From assembly GCF_963662555.1 (NCBI RefSeq), contig NZ_OY759719.1, positions 1,446,985 through 1,510,984 of the forward strand: a stretch of 64,000 nucleotides of DNA, written 5' to 3'. Numbering within the stretch: the stretch's first letter is position 1; each line of letters starts with the position of its first letter. Below the pieces are notes generated by a model. That model searched no databases and was not told where the DNA came from. It was given only the letters and a program-made list of their open reading frames with translations. A program made the position numbers and the translations under genes. Shown here one piece after another: positions 16,606 to 26,233 of the stretch. Source of the stretch: Thiomicrorhabdus sp. GTDB taxonomy: Bacteria > Pseudomonadota > Gammaproteobacteria > Thiomicrospirales > Thiomicrospiraceae.

Positions 16606-18738
16606 ATGACTATTCCACAACCCATATTAGCCAATGAAATGTTTCACCAGAATTTATGGTGGTCTTACGCCAAAGAAGGTGATAAAGAAGTTTTGCATAT
16701 TTCTTATGGATTACAACAATATCTAGGCCGACCAGTGGCAGTGGTGGAAGATATTATGGGTGAATACGCAACCCAATTACTTAGACTTAAAATAGCAGAG
16801 GCATTGGCTTCAAAAAAATCAACCAATAAAGATTTTGATATGCGTTTTGTTGCCAGTTATGAAACGCTTAAAGGCAAAAAAACTTTTCAACACCAATTAC
16901 GGGTTTTAGAAATTAATGGCGATAAAGTTGTTTGGTGTCAGTGTATTGATGTCTCAGAATTGGCTGCTTTAGAGCGAGAGATGGTTGATGCTCAAGGGCG
17001 TTTGTCTTTACAGCAGGTGGTGGAAAGAGAACAGTATATTAATGATAAAAACCGTTTTGTACATGACTCTTATGATAAGCAATCTCGGTTTTTAGCGATG
17101 CTCAGTCATGAATTGCGATCACCTCTGTTAGGTATTAGTAGCCTAGTGAAACGTTTAAGAAATGAAGTAGATGCCTCTCCAGAAGTATTAAATATGCTGA
17201 AAACCATTCATATGACGGCTGAGCAATCGACCTATCTTGTGAATGATATTTTGACCTACTCACAAACCGAATATGACGGTATTACCTTACATCCTTCAGA
17301 AGTTTCGTTATCTGAACTGCTTGAGAGTGTAAAACAGCTAACCAAATCGATTGGTTCTGATAAAAATTTGGTTATTTCTCTTGTATATCTGGGTAAGCAT
17401 GATTATGTCATGGTGGATGGTGTTCGTTTAACCCAAATACTTATTAACCTTATTGTAAATGGTATTAAATTTACTCAGTATGGCGGAGTTAATATTGAAG
17501 TAAATGAGACTCAAGAAGGGTTGTTTGTTTTTAAAATTACCGATTCTGGTGAGGGTATTCCAGAAAGTAGGCTCAATAGAATTTTTGAACCCTTTGCTCA
17601 ACTAGAAGCTGAGGGGCCATACACTAGAAATAACACCTATTTAGGAGCAGGGCTTGGATTGTTTGTGGTTAAGCAGTTAGTTGAGCTTATGCAAGGGACT
17701 ATTCAGGTAACTTCCAATGTGGGTGTGGGAACCACTTTTGAATTTAGTTTGCAATTGCCGTGTATTCATAAAGACAAGCAAAAATCATTGTTAAAATCAC
17801 CGCACACTAATAAGGATGTAACCAATTTAACCAAAATAAAAATTAACCCCAAACCTGCTACAAAGAAAGAAGAACCGCTACCAGAAGAAGATAAAATCGC
17901 TAATGGCGAGAATTATAAAGTGTTGATTGCTGATGACTCTAAAATTAACCGTATGGTTTTGGCTGGTTACTTGGCTGAACTAAATTGTGATGTGGTTGAG
18001 GCCAAAGATGGGCGAGAAGCGTGGGATTTATTTCAAAAATCTGAATTTGATTATGTGTTATTGGATATTCAAATGCCTTTTATGGATGGCTTGCAGGTAA
18101 GTAAAAATATTCAATCCCTTTATGACGAGGGCAAATTACCAAATTTAAAAGGTGTGTTTGCCATAACCGCTGGTGGTGATTCATCAGGATTTATGGACGA
18201 AAACGAGCATCATGAGGGTATTGGTTTTGATCAATGGTTGGTGAAGCCTGTTGGTAAAAATCAGATTATTACCTTACTTGACAAAAATTACCGTCAGCCT
18301 CAAGCAATTGAATCACCAGATCCGTTGGGTGAAGTGATTCAAAGCCCGTTGGCAAAAAATGAGTTTAGTGAATCAGTAGATGTTGAAGAAGATTTTTTAC
18401 ATAGTTTGAGCGATATCCCTGAACAATTTCATCATTTATTTGAAGCCTTTATAAAAGAGATGAATTCAGGTTTAGAGAAAATTGAACAGGACAATCTACA
18501 AAATGAAGTAGAAGAGATTAAAAAGCTAGCGCATTATTTGAAAGGTAATTGCATGTTATTTCAATTATCAGGCCTAGTTAAATTATTCAAACTGATTGAA
18601 ACCATACAGCAAGACGCAAAGCAAAATATAATAAATAAACAACAACGCTTGAAAAAAACAGAAAAGGCCTTACTTAAGATAGTATTAATTGTTAAAAGTC
18701 TTGAGAAGTCTGGCTCGATTAGTCATAATAACAGTTAA
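16606..18738 (+). CDS. Cytoplasmic hybrid histidine kinase with receiver and Hpt domains
   Basis: A 710-residue multi-domain phosphorelay protein without transmembrane segments. The order is: an N-terminal PAS-like sensing region (about 1-120), a short coiled coil, HisKA with phospho-accepting His168 in LAMLSHELRSPLLG, and an HATPase domain with NLIVNGIKF, DSGEGIPESRL and GAGLGLFVVKQL. A receiver follows (about 445-560) with the Asp in YVLLDIQMPFMDG. The C-terminal Hpt-like domain has the His in KLAHYLKGNCMLFQ. The signal is not identifiable. The NarL-type regulator 57 bp downstream is the obvious partner. The Hpt segment contains a one-mismatch palindrome relative, read as SGLV. Confidence 0.92.
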   Translation: MTIPQPILANEMFHQNLWWSYAKEGDKEVLHISYGLQQYLGRPVAVVEDIMGEYATQLLRLKIAEALASKKSTNKDFDMRFVASYETLKGKKTFQHQLRVLEINGDKVVWCQCIDVSELAALEREMVDAQGRLSLQQVVEREQYINDKNRFVHDSYDKQSRFLAMLSHELRSPLLGISSLVKRLRNEVDASPEVLNMLKTIHMTAEQSTYLVNDILTYSQTEYDGITLHPSEVSLSELLESVKQLTKSIGSDKNLVISLVYLGKHDYVMVDGVRLTQILINLIVNGIKFTQYGGVNIEVNETQEGLFVFKITDSGEGIPESRLNRIFEPFAQLEAEGPYTRNNTYLGAGLGLFVVKQLVELMQGTIQVTSNVGVGTTFEFSLQLPCIHKDKQKSLLKSPHTNKDVTNLTKIKINPKPATKKEEPLPEEDKIANGENYKVLIADDSKINRMVLAGYLAELNCDVVEAKDGREAWDLFQKSEFDYVLLDIQMPFMDGLQVSKNIQSLYDEGKLPNLKGVFAITAGGDSSGFMDENEHHEGIGFDQWLVKPVGKNQIITLLDKNYRQPQAIESPDPLGEVIQSPLAKNEFSESVDVEEDFLHSLSDIPEQFHHLFEAFIKEMNSGLEKIEQDNLQNEVEEIKKLAHYLKGNCMLFQLSGLVKLFKLIETIQQDAKQNIINKQQRLKKTEKALLKIVLIVKSLEKSGSISHNNS

Positions 18739-18795
18739 CAAGAAATAAATATCCTTATATTCTAAGTAAAATTAACAGGTTAGGTAGAGACGACT

Positions 18796-19443
18796 ATGTC
18801 TGAAAAAATTAGTGTTTTATTAGCTGAAGACCATGCACTAGTACGAGCTGGCTTCAAATCTATCATTGAAGGTGAAGCTGACTTTGAAGTGGTTGCAGAA
18901 GCTGAAGATGGTTTAGAATGTTTAGAATTGATTCGAGCTAAAACGCCTAATGTTGTTTTGCTTGATTTATCAATGCCTAAATTAAGTGGTGTAAACGCGA
19001 TTACCCACATTCAAAAAAGATATTCTGATACTAAAATTATTGTCCTTACTGCGGCTGAAACAACCAATGTATGGCGTGAAGTGTTGGAAATGGGAATCCA
19101 AGGGTTGGCGATGAAGTCAATCTCTCCAAAAGAATTGGTTTCTGGAATTCGTCAGGTAATGAATGGTGAAACATTTATTCATTCTGAAATCCAACCAATC
19201 CTAGAAGCAGAAGGTGGTCTTGTTAATAAACGTTTATCAGTACGTGAAAAACAAGTTGTAAAACTGGTTGCAGAAGGGTTTAAAACTAAAGATATCGCTG
19301 AAAAATTAGAAATTAGTGATAGAACAGTTTCTAAACACCGCGAAAATTTAATGACCAAAATGGGTATGACTTCAACGGCTGAGTTAACTAACTATGCCAA
19401 CGAGTCTGGTTTAACCAAAGTAGGTTTAGAAGAGATTGAATAA
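18796..19443 (+). CDS. NarL/FixJ-family response regulator
   Basis: A 215-residue DNA-binding response regulator. The receiver (1-120) has the acidic pair in LLAEDHALVRAGF, the phospho-accepting Asp in VVLLDLSMPKLSG and the switch Thr in IIVLTAAET. The LuxR-type HTH (about 148-205) reads LSVREKQVVKLVAEGFKTKD and then ISDRTVSKHRENLMTKMGM. It sits 57 bp after the hybrid kinase gene, with which it very likely forms a phosphorelay. Target genes are unknown. A strong terminator at 19482-19509 closes the unit. Confidence 0.93.
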   Translation: MSEKISVLLAEDHALVRAGFKSIIEGEADFEVVAEAEDGLECLELIRAKTPNVVLLDLSMPKLSGVNAITHIQKRYSDTKIIVLTAAETTNVWREVLEMGIQGLAMKSISPKELVSGIRQVMNGETFIHSEIQPILEAEGGLVNKRLSVREKQVVKLVAEGFKTKDIAEKLEISDRTVSKHRENLMTKMGMTSTAELTNYANESGLTKVGLEEIE

Positions 19444-19481
19444 TCTACCATCATATAGATAGTATTCATTTTCTAGATAAC

Positions 19482-19509
19482 AAAAAAGGCGTTTAAAACG
19501 CCTTTTTTT
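19482..19509. terminator. Bidirectional terminator
   Basis: Hairpin with AGGCGTTT and AAACGCCT arms, flanked by an A-run and a T-run. It serves both the response-regulator gene (+) and the convergent DUF5610 gene (-). Confidence 0.92.
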
Positions 19510-19543
19510 ATATCTGTAATTTCTGTCTGTCATTATTTATTGA

Positions 19544-20284
19544 CTAGTTTGTTGTAGTCTCTTTATTATCATTATCCGTTTCTGTGGACATCGACTCTGA
19601 AGTGTTTTCAGTATTCGGTTCTTCAGTTGGAGTAATACCTAAATATTGATTTTTAAAGTTTACCATTCCATCTTGCACTAGTTTATAGGTAGATTCTATG
19701 TTGGTTGCAATATCACCTTGCAATACATTTAAATCTCCAAGAATACCTTTGGCTTCATCAAATCCTTGGGTTAAACCACCACCTACAACTTCCATAAATT
19801 TATTCATTAAAGCTTCACCCTGGAGATCTGGATGTGCTTTTTGAAAACCACCCAAAAAAGCAGTTGCACCATCAACAATCCTTTTAGCCGTGTTCTCTGG
19901 TGTCCAGTAATCCATGCCGCCTTGTTGTTTTAAAGCTTGCTCACTAATCGGTTTTGGAACACTACCATTTTGAGTTTCAGATACTGAATCCTGTGGCTTA
20001 TCTTGTGGGGTTAGCAACTCGTTGAGTTTTGCAATGGCAGCCTGATAGGTCAGTTTTAAAGAGCTAGATTGTGCCGACTGACCATCACCAAAAAGATGGG
20101 CAACTAAACTGGCTTGTCTTTCATTACGAATTGTCATTTTAGTTGCATCTAGGGTTGGTTGTTCTGCCGATTGAGCAACACGACTATGTTGGTTTGCTTT
20201 GGTGGAAGCTATATCCGCATTGGGCAGCGATGCATGTTTTTGATAAGCTTGGATAGAGCCTAAGTTTTTTGTGTCGATAGCCAT
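19544..20284 (-). CDS. DUF5610-domain protein
   Basis: A 246-residue protein of unknown function. The conserved part (about residues 125-215) reads MDYWTPENTAKRIVDGATAF, then VGGGLTQGFDEAKGILGDL, a pattern I recognise as DUF5610. The N-terminal third is low complexity and Gln/Ser-rich, and the C-terminal 30 residues are Thr/Glu/Asn-rich, so both ends look disordered. There is no signal peptide or membrane segment. It is a single-gene unit, convergent with the response regulator and divergent from prfB. Confidence 0.75.
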   Translation of the reverse strand: MAIDTKNLGSIQAYQKHASLPNADIASTKANQHSRVAQSAEQPTLDATKMTIRNERQASLVAHLFGDGQSAQSSSLKLTYQAAIAKLNELLTPQDKPQDSVSETQNGSVPKPISEQALKQQGGMDYWTPENTAKRIVDGATAFLGGFQKAHPDLQGEALMNKFMEVVGGGLTQGFDEAKGILGDLNVLQGDIATNIESTYKLVQDGMVNFKNQYLGITPTEEPNTENTSESMSTETDNDNKETTTN

Positions 20285-20617
20285 AATGGAAGCCTTTTTC
20301 TGGTCAAGAAATCAAAAGTAAATGTGAGCCAAATGTTTCTATCAAAGTTAACCCCAGCATTTTTAAATGCTTAACTATTATGATACTTAACTATTATTTT
20401 AGGGCAAAACTTACAGAGGCTCATTTTTTAAATAGAGTTTGTAATTTATGTAACGGCTAAATCGACGTTATCTTGAGTAGATATTTAAAAATAATGTTTA
20501 AAATGAATAAAGTAAGCGTTTTATATTGCTGAGATTGCAGAGAATTACAACAGGATTCAATGAATCCTGGTATTATTTGCGGCTTATTCAAAAAGTAAAA
20601 AGTATGGACAAATTAGC
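20285..20617. other. Spacer between the DUF5610 gene and prfB
   Basis: 333 bp without an ORF that I believe. It is AT-rich with a few short direct repeats (CTTAACTATTAT, twice near 20370-20400). It holds a 19-bp palindrome at 20551-20569 in the prfB leader. It must contain the promoters of both divergent genes, but I could not fix them. Confidence 0.5.
20551..20569. promoter_or_regulatory. Palindrome in the prfB leader
   Basis: CAGGATTCA and TGAATCCTG are exact reverse complements around one central A, 48 bp before the prfB start. It could be an operator or an mRNA hairpin. There is no T-run, so it is not a terminator. Confidence 0.45.
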
Positions 20618-21713
20618 ATGGAATTAAATCCTGTTTACAATCGAATTCAAGACTACCAAGAACGTAGCGAAATTCTTAGGGGGTATCTTTGACTATGATG
20701 TTAAGGCCGAACGTTTAGAAGAAGTCTCTAAAGAGTTAGAAGACCCTAATATCTGGAATAAACCTCAAGAAGCCCAAGCATTGGGTAAAGAGAAGTCTCA
20801 ACTAGAAAATATTGTTTCAACCATTGATGATTTAACATTAGGAACGGAATCTGCTAAAGAGTTACTAGAAATGGCTGAGATGGATTCAGATCAAGAGATG
20901 GTTGATGAAGTCATTGCTGAACTAGACCGTTTAGGAGAGCGTTTAGATAAGCTTGAATTTCAACGCATGTTCTCTGGTGAACTAGATCCTAATAATGCCT
21001 ATTTAGAAATACAGTCGGGTTCTGGTGGTACAGAAGCTCAAGATTGGGCAAATATGATCCTTAGAATGTATTTGCGTTGGTCTGATCGTCACGGCTTTAA
21101 AGCAGAAATTACAGAGATCTCTGCCGGTGATGTAGCGGGAATTAAAGGAGCTACTGTTCATATTCAAGGTGATTACGCTTATGGCTGGTTAAGAACTGAA
21201 TTGGGGGTGCATCGTTTAGTTCGTAAGTCACCGTTTGATTCAAATGCCAAACGCCATACCTCGTTTGCTTCGGTATTTATTTCACCTGAAATTGATGACA
21301 GTTTTGAGATTGATATTAACCCTGCAGACTTACGTATAGATGTTTATCGTGCCAGTGGAGCAGGTGGTCAGCACGTTAACAAAACTGAATCGGCGGTGCG
21401 TATTACCCACTTACCAACCAATACGGTTACCCAGTGTCAAAACGGTCGTTCTCAACATCAAAACAAAGCTGAAGCTATGAAGCAGCTTCGTGCAAAACTG
21501 TATGAGTTAGAGATGTTAAGCCGAAGTGCTGAAAAACAAGAGCTAGAAGACACTAAATCAGATATTGGCTGGGGGAGTCAAATTCGCTCTTATGTCTTAG
21601 ATTCTGGTCGTATTAAAGATTTAAGAACTGGCGTTGAGTCAGGCAATACACAAGGTGTTTTGGATGGTGATCTTGATCAATTCATAGTGGCTAGTTTAAA
21701 GTCTGGCGTATAA
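20618..21713 (+). CDS. prfB: Peptide chain release factor 2, with programmed +1 frameshift
   Basis: RF2 recognises UGA and UAA stop codons and triggers peptide release. The gene is in two frames: codons from ATG 20618 run 24 residues to an in-frame TGA at 20690-20692, and the main frame resumes at GAC 20691. The site CTTAGGGGGTATCTTTGAC contains the internal Shine-Dalgarno AGGGGG and the slippery CTT-TGA-C seen in E. coli, so RF2 autoregulates its own synthesis. The joined product is about 364 residues (E. coli 365). The anticodon-like SPF tripeptide ([10 protein letters not shown]) and the catalytic GGQ ([13 protein letters not shown]) are intact. A caller that ignores frameshifts would begin too late. 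Confidence 0.97.
20675..20693 (+). promoter_or_regulatory. RF2 programmed frameshift signal
   Basis: AGGGGG acts as an internal Shine-Dalgarno three bases upstream of CTT TGA C, where the ribosome shifts +1 when RF2 is scarce. The spacing is the one known to work in E. coli prfB. Confidence 0.95.
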
Positions 21714-21832
21714 ATTTTTACAGTTCAATTGTATTGTTCTAAATATTGGAATTAAAAGCGATTTTGCTAGAGTTTAATGAGCTAAACGCTTAAAATGACC
21801 TTATATTTCAAATTATATTTTGTTTTAAATTT

Positions 21833-21869
21833 ACCAGGCCTGGTTAATTCACAAATTACCAGGCCTGGT
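21833..21869. repeat. Double palindrome between prfB and lysS
   Basis: Two exact ACCAGGCCTGGT cores at 21833-21844 and 21858-21869, separated by 13 bases. Each can fold alone, or the left arm of one can pair with the right arm of the other. The position after prfB and before lysS fits a terminator, although the T-run after the second copy is broken by a G. Confidence 0.85.
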
Positions 21870-21904
21870 TGTTTTAAAGCGTTAAGTTTTAAGAGAGAAA
21901 GTTG

Positions 21905-23416
21905 ATGTCGGAAACACAAAACAACGCACCAGAAGTCGATGAAAATAAAATTATTGCTGAGCGTCGAGCCAAACTAAATGCTCTTAGAGAAGAAGGGCAT
22001 TCTTATCCAAATACATTTCGCCGTACTAATGATGCTGCTGAGTTACACGCTAAATTTGACGAAATGAGCAAAGAAGAGTTGGCTGAAGCTGAACCAGTAA
22101 GAGTTAAGATTGCTGGTCGTATGATGTTGCGTCGTATTATGGGTAAAGCGAGTTTTGCCACTTTACAAGATCCAACAGGGCGTATTCAAGTTTATGTCAC
22201 ACGAGATGAATTGCCAGAAGGTTTTTACAACACCCAGTTTAAAAAATGGGATTTAGGCGATATCGTTGGTGCTGAAGGTTATCTGTTTAAAACGAATACG
22301 GGTGAACTTTCTATTCATGTTGAACACATTGAATTAGTGACTAAATCAATTCGTCCTCTGCCTGATAAGTTCCACGGTTTACAAGATCAAGAGATGCGTT
22401 ATCGTCAGCGTTATGTTGATTTAATTGTAAACCAAGAGAGCCGTGACACCTTTATGTTACGTTCTAAAATTGTTCAGCATGTGCGTAACTTCTTAATCCG
22501 TAAAGAATTTATGGAAGTTGAAACGCCAATGATGCATGTTATTCCTGGTGGGGCTACAGCTAAGCCGTTTAACACGCATCATAACGCTTTAGATATGCCT
22601 TTATATTTGCGTATTGCTCCAGAGCTTTACCTAAAACGTTTGGTTGTGGGTGGTTTTGAGCGAGTGTTTGAAATTAACCGTTCTTTCCGTAATGAAGGTT
22701 TATCAACTCGTCATAACCCAGAATTTACCATGGTTGAGTTTTATGCCGCTTATACGGATTATCACCAACTTATGGATTACACTGAAGAGTTATTAAAAGA
22801 GCTTGCTGAATTAGCGGTTGGATCTACTAAAGTACCTTATCAAGGTCAAGAATTTGATTTTGGTAAACCATTTGCACGTTTAAGTATGAAAGACGCTATT
22901 CTTCAATACAATGACGGTGTGACTGCAGAACAGCTAGATACCATCGAAGCGGCAACCGCTTTAGCAGAATCACTTAAAATTCATGTTAAAGAAGGTTATG
23001 GTTTAGGTAAGATTATTACTGAAATCTTTGAAGAAACCGTTGAAGAGAAGTTAATGGATCCAACTTTCATTACTGAATACCCAGCTGAAGTTTCACCTTT
23101 AGCTCGTCGTAATGATGAAAATCCATTTATCACAGACCGTTTTGAATTGTTTATTGGTGGTCGTGAATTAGCTAATGGCTTTAATGAGTTAAATGATGCA
23201 GAAGATCAAGCTGAGCGTTTTAAAGCTCAAGTAGAAGCTAAAGATGCCGGTGATGATGAAGCGATGCATTATGATGAAGATTATATTACCGCTTTAGAGC
23301 ATGGTATGCCGCCAACAGCGGGTGAGGGTATTGGTATTGACCGTTTAGTTATGTTGTTTACCGATTCGGCTTCTATTCGTGATGTTCTATTGTTCCCTCA
23401 TATGCGTCAACACTAA
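21905..23416 (+). CDS. lysS: Lysyl-tRNA synthetase, class II
   Basis: Charges tRNA-Lys with lysine. The product is 503 residues, the usual bacterial length. The N-terminal OB-fold anticodon-binding domain (about 60-150) holds [20 protein letters not shown]. The class II motifs follow: motif 1 around [18 protein letters not shown], motif 2 [20 protein letters not shown] and motif 3 [13 protein letters not shown] near the C-terminus. I take ATG 21905 rather than the TTG three bases earlier; a GAGA-rich ribosome site lies just upstream. prfB-lysS is a common gene pair. A strong terminator follows. Confidence 0.97.
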   Translation: MSETQNNAPEVDENKIIAERRAKLNALREEGHSYPNTFRRTNDAAELHAKFDEMSKEELAEAEPVRVKIAGRMMLRRIMGKASFATLQDPTGRIQVYVTRDELPEGFYNTQFKKWDLGDIVGAEGYLFKTNTGELSIHVEHIELVTKSIRPLPDKFHGLQDQEMRYRQRYVDLIVNQESRDTFMLRSKIVQHVRNFLIRKEFMEVETPMMHVIPGGATAKPFNTHHNALDMPLYLRIAPELYLKRLVVGGFERVFEINRSFRNEGLSTRHNPEFTMVEFYAAYTDYHQLMDYTEELLKELAELAVGSTKVPYQGQEFDFGKPFARLSMKDAILQYNDGVTAEQLDTIEAATALAESLKIHVKEGYGLGKIITEIFEETVEEKLMDPTFITEYPAEVSPLARRNDENPFITDRFELFIGGRELANGFNELNDAEDQAERFKAQVEAKDAGDDEAMHYDEDYITALEHGMPPTAGEGIGIDRLVMLFTDSASIRDVLLFPHMRQH

Positions 23417-23456
23417 TTAAATTTTAAACTCCACTTTAAGTTTATTTTAGTTAAAT

Positions 23457-23496
23457 AAAAACCCCATATACCAAGTAGGTATATGGGGTTTTTTAT
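23457..23496. terminator. Bidirectional terminator between lysS and ygfZ
   Basis: Perfect hairpin with ACCCCATATACC and GGTATATGGGGT arms and a five-base loop, flanked by A- and T-runs. It separates two convergent genes. Confidence 0.93.
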
Positions 23497-23535
23497 ATCC
23501 AGTAGATTATTAAAGTCTAAGCAGAACTTTATTTA

Positions 23536-24621
23536 TTACTCATCTTCAGTAATGGAATAAGGTAACGGTTCAATAATCGCTTCTTTGCCAGATTCAGTCA
23601 TTAGATCGCCTTCTGCCGATTCAAGTGATTTTAAGGTGGCAATGGCAAGACAAAGTGTGCCATTTAAAACATCTGGATTAGAACTCACTACCGTCAATTT
23701 ATAAGACTTATCCGCATTATCTTTTAAGGTTAAGGTATCGCCTGCGTTTAAGGTCAGATCCTCATCTAAATGAAGACGTAACATGCGCTTGGTGACTTTA
23801 CCGCGGTAATGAATACGAGCAATAATTTCTTGCCCAGGAAAACAACCTTTCTTGAAGTTGATTGCATCAAACTTATCTAGGTTAAAGAATTGAGCAATAA
23901 ATTGAGCACTGGTTGCTACTGTGACTTCTGGTACACCTGCGGCAATATTGAGTAGTCTCCAGTCATAGTTATTGGTTACATCACTATTGTCACGAATTCT
24001 TTTCCAAGCTTGGATCATTTGTTCTGCAGGACCAAATAGAGCGTATCTGTGATAAGGGCCTGGTACTTTAATCACTAATACATCTTCAATACCTTCAAGC
24101 TCGGCTAAACCTGATTCAAAAACTTCTTTTACTTTGGTGCTTAAACGGCGTTGAATATCTAAATCTGCAAATTCGCCAGCAAAACCGATTTGAATCAATT
24201 CATCTGAGACTTCGGTTAATTGAACATCAGAACGCAAAACAAACATGGTTAAACGTTTTAAAATAGCTTCTCTTAAAGAACCATCAAAATTAAGATAATA
24301 ATCACCTTGATATTTAAAAACTAAAAAGTTAGCTAATACTTGACCTTGAGGGTCACAGTAGGCAGAAAACTGAGCTTTATTGTCACTGACTTCAGCAAGA
24401 TCACTGGTTAATTGAGCCTGTAAGAAAGTAAAGGCTTCACTACCAGCAACCTTAATTAAAGCTTGCTCAGTGAGGCTAGTGACAATAGGACCATTTTTGA
24501 CTAAATAACGTTCTAGTTCTGGCTGACCAAAACTGCAAATTTTGCCAGTGTCGTCAAATTGAGCATTCTGGCTGGTTAAAAAATCTGACCAAATTGGGCT
24601 TAAAGTGCTTTGTGCTGCCAT
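23536..24621 (-). CDS. ygfZ: Folate-binding Fe-S assembly protein YgfZ
   Basis: A 361-residue GcvT-like, tetrahydrofolate-binding protein that helps assembly or repair of certain iron-sulfur enzymes. The family signature KGCFPGQEIIARIHYRG, with its conserved Cys, is present near residue 260. The N-terminal half contains the GcvT-like folate site (FLQAQLTSDLAEV), and the C-terminal barrel includes GDTLTLKDN. It is a little longer than E. coli YgfZ (326 residues). It is a single gene, convergent with lysS and divergent from cheW. Confidence 0.92.
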   Translation of the reverse strand: MAAQSTLSPIWSDFLTSQNAQFDDTGKICSFGQPELERYLVKNGPIVTSLTEQALIKVAGSEAFTFLQAQLTSDLAEVSDNKAQFSAYCDPQGQVLANFLVFKYQGDYYLNFDGSLREAILKRLTMFVLRSDVQLTEVSDELIQIGFAGEFADLDIQRRLSTKVKEVFESGLAELEGIEDVLVIKVPGPYHRYALFGPAEQMIQAWKRIRDNSDVTNNYDWRLLNIAAGVPEVTVATSAQFIAQFFNLDKFDAINFKKGCFPGQEIIARIHYRGKVTKRMLRLHLDEDLTLNAGDTLTLKDNADKSYKLTVVSSNPDVLNGTLCLAIATLKSLESAEGDLMTESGKEAIIEPLPYSITEDE

Positions 24622-24950
24622 TTTTTATCCTTAAATTTATTTTTAAGCAGATGATACCTTACTCAATTAAAATAACAAAATATCTTGGCGTATTTCTTGC
24701 GTGTAAAATTAACGTTAACTGATTAGTGGCTAAAATCCTAATATGATGCATGCCAAATTAGTCGTTTATTGCCAGTTTGTATGAGTTTTAACATAAATAA
24801 AACCTTGGCAATGAGGTGTAATTTGGGGTGAAGAACTGACTTTTAAGTAAAAGGCAGTAGCGTGTTTTATGATGTGTGATGGATGTTAAACACTATGAGA
24901 ATATTTTTTTCTGGTATTAACCAGCTGATTTTGCAAAACGGAGGCCGTTT
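24622..24950. other. Spacer between ygfZ and cheW
   Basis: 329 bp, AT-rich and non-coding. It must carry divergent promoters for ygfZ and cheW. I looked for a flagellar sigma-28 box (TAAA, 15 bases, GCCGATAA) and did not find a convincing one. The GGAG of the cheW ribosome site closes the region. Confidence 0.45.
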
Positions 24951-25508
24951 GTGTCGAGTACTAAGCAAGAATTTTTAACTTTTATCATTGGTAAAGAGGA
25001 ATTTGCCGTTGAAATTCTTCGCGTTCAAGAAATTCGTGGTTGGGAGAGACCTAACCCACTGCCGAATGTACCTAGCTATATTAAAGGGGTGGTCGATCTT
25101 CGTGGGACGGTGGTACCCATTATTGATTTGCGTGAGAAGTTTCATCTTAACGCGAATTATGATGGAACAACAGTGGTGATTGTTGTTCATATCCTGACTT
25201 CTCAAGGTGAAAGAATTGTTGGTTTAGTGGTTGATGCAGTATCAGATGTTCATCAATTTGATGTTAGTAACTTGCAAGCACCACCAGATATTTCTGATTC
25301 AATTGATAGCCAATATATTTTGGGTTTAACAACGATTAAAGATAGTCAAGGTCAGAGTAGTGCGGCTCGAATGGGAACAGCAAATGAAATAGCTGTATCT
25401 GAAAAGGGGCGCATGGTGATTGTGGTAGATGTAGACAAGTTAGCTTCTGAAAATATCATTAAAGATGTTGTAATGAAGGCGGACAGTATGCCAACAGGAA
25501 ATGGCTGA
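24951..25508 (+). CDS. cheW: Chemotaxis coupling protein CheW
   Basis: Adaptor linking chemoreceptors to the histidine kinase CheA. The CheW fold is clear: FIIGKEEFAVEILRVQEI, then PLPNVPSYIKGVVDLRGTVV, then PIIDLREKF and VGLVVDAVSDVHQFD. At 185 residues it is about 20 longer than E. coli CheW because of an Ala/Gly/Ser insert near 130-150. The start is GTG 24951, supported by GGAG seven bases upstream. It stands alone, away from any che operon in this window, so it may be an accessory coupling protein. A strong terminator follows. Confidence 0.93.
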   Translation: MSSTKQEFLTFIIGKEEFAVEILRVQEIRGWERPNPLPNVPSYIKGVVDLRGTVVPIIDLREKFHLNANYDGTTVVIVVHILTSQGERIVGLVVDAVSDVHQFDVSNLQAPPDISDSIDSQYILGLTTIKDSQGQSSAARMGTANEIAVSEKGRMVIVVDVDKLASENIIKDVVMKADSMPTGNG

Positions 25509-25540
25509 TTGTTTTGTTAATATTGACACATCGTATAACG

Positions 25541-25576
25541 AAAAAAGCCGATTCAAATTAGAATCGGCTTTTTTAT
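25541..25576. terminator. Bidirectional terminator between cheW and queD
   Basis: Hairpin with AGCCGATTC and GAATCGGCT arms and a six-base AT loop, flanked by A-run and T-run. Confidence 0.93.
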
Positions 25577-25595
25577 GTAAGTTACTTTGATTAAT

Positions 25596-25973
25596 TTACT
25601 CTGAATAAGTGACGCAATTACGATCGTTTTCCCAAACAGTGAGGCTGTGCATTTTAACCTCTGGGCTTTGAATGCGATTTTCTATCTCTTTATAGATGTA
25701 AACGGCTATATTTTCTGCAGTAGGGTTTACCGTTTTGAAGTGAGGGTGATCATTTAAAAACGTGTGATCTAACTCTTTAACCACTTCTTTAGCATGGCGT
25801 TTAATTTCTTTAAAATCAATGACCATACCAATTTCATTCAACTGAGTGCCTGACACTTGTACTTCAATTTTCCAGTTATGGCCATGCAGTTTTGCACAGT
25901 CGCCTGGATAACCTCTTAGGCTATGAGCAGAGGCGAAATCAAGTAGAGTTTTTAATACAAACGTTTGTGCCAT
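25596..25973 (-). CDS. queD: 6-carboxytetrahydropterin synthase
   Basis: Converts dihydroneopterin triphosphate to 6-carboxytetrahydropterin in queuosine precursor (preQ0) synthesis. The length of 125 residues fits. Zinc ligands are His in ASAHSL and the two His in LHGHNW. The catalytic Cys lies just before, in GYPGDCAKLHGHN. The late DHTFLND and WENDRNCVTY segments also match the family. No other queuosine gene is nearby. It may be read from a promoter in the 260-bp spacer before ispA, which contains a tandem ATTTAAATAATGTT-like repeat near 26020-26047. Confidence 0.93.
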   Translation of the reverse strand: MAQTFVLKTLLDFASAHSLRGYPGDCAKLHGHNWKIEVQVSGTQLNEIGMVIDFKEIKRHAKEVVKELDHTFLNDHPHFKTVNPTAENIAVYIYKEIENRIQSPEVKMHSLTVWENDRNCVTYSE

Positions 25974-26233
25974 AGTAAATCACTTTTTCTATTTGGTTGA
26001 ATTCTGAATTTGGCGTTATTTAAATAATGTTATCTAAATAATGTTTACGCTAAGAGATGCTTAAGTATATTGTATCTCAAGTAGCTATTTATTTTTCGCT
26101 AGCTCAGAAGGGGGACAGATTATAACCAAAACTATTTACTAATAAAAGCTAACTTTTTGAAAAGCTAAGATTTTTGTTTTAAATATAAAGTTGTCCAAAG
26201 TCTAACCGTAAAGAGTAAATATAAAATTTAACC

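Noticed and set aside
20604-20627. ATG at 20604 as the prfB start
   Set aside because: It is out of frame and stops after seven codons; ATG 20618 leads into the conserved RF2 N-terminus and frameshift site.
26080-26120. GGGGGACAGATTAT string as a transposase remnant
   Set aside because: Too short, no paired repeat and no coding remnant nearby.
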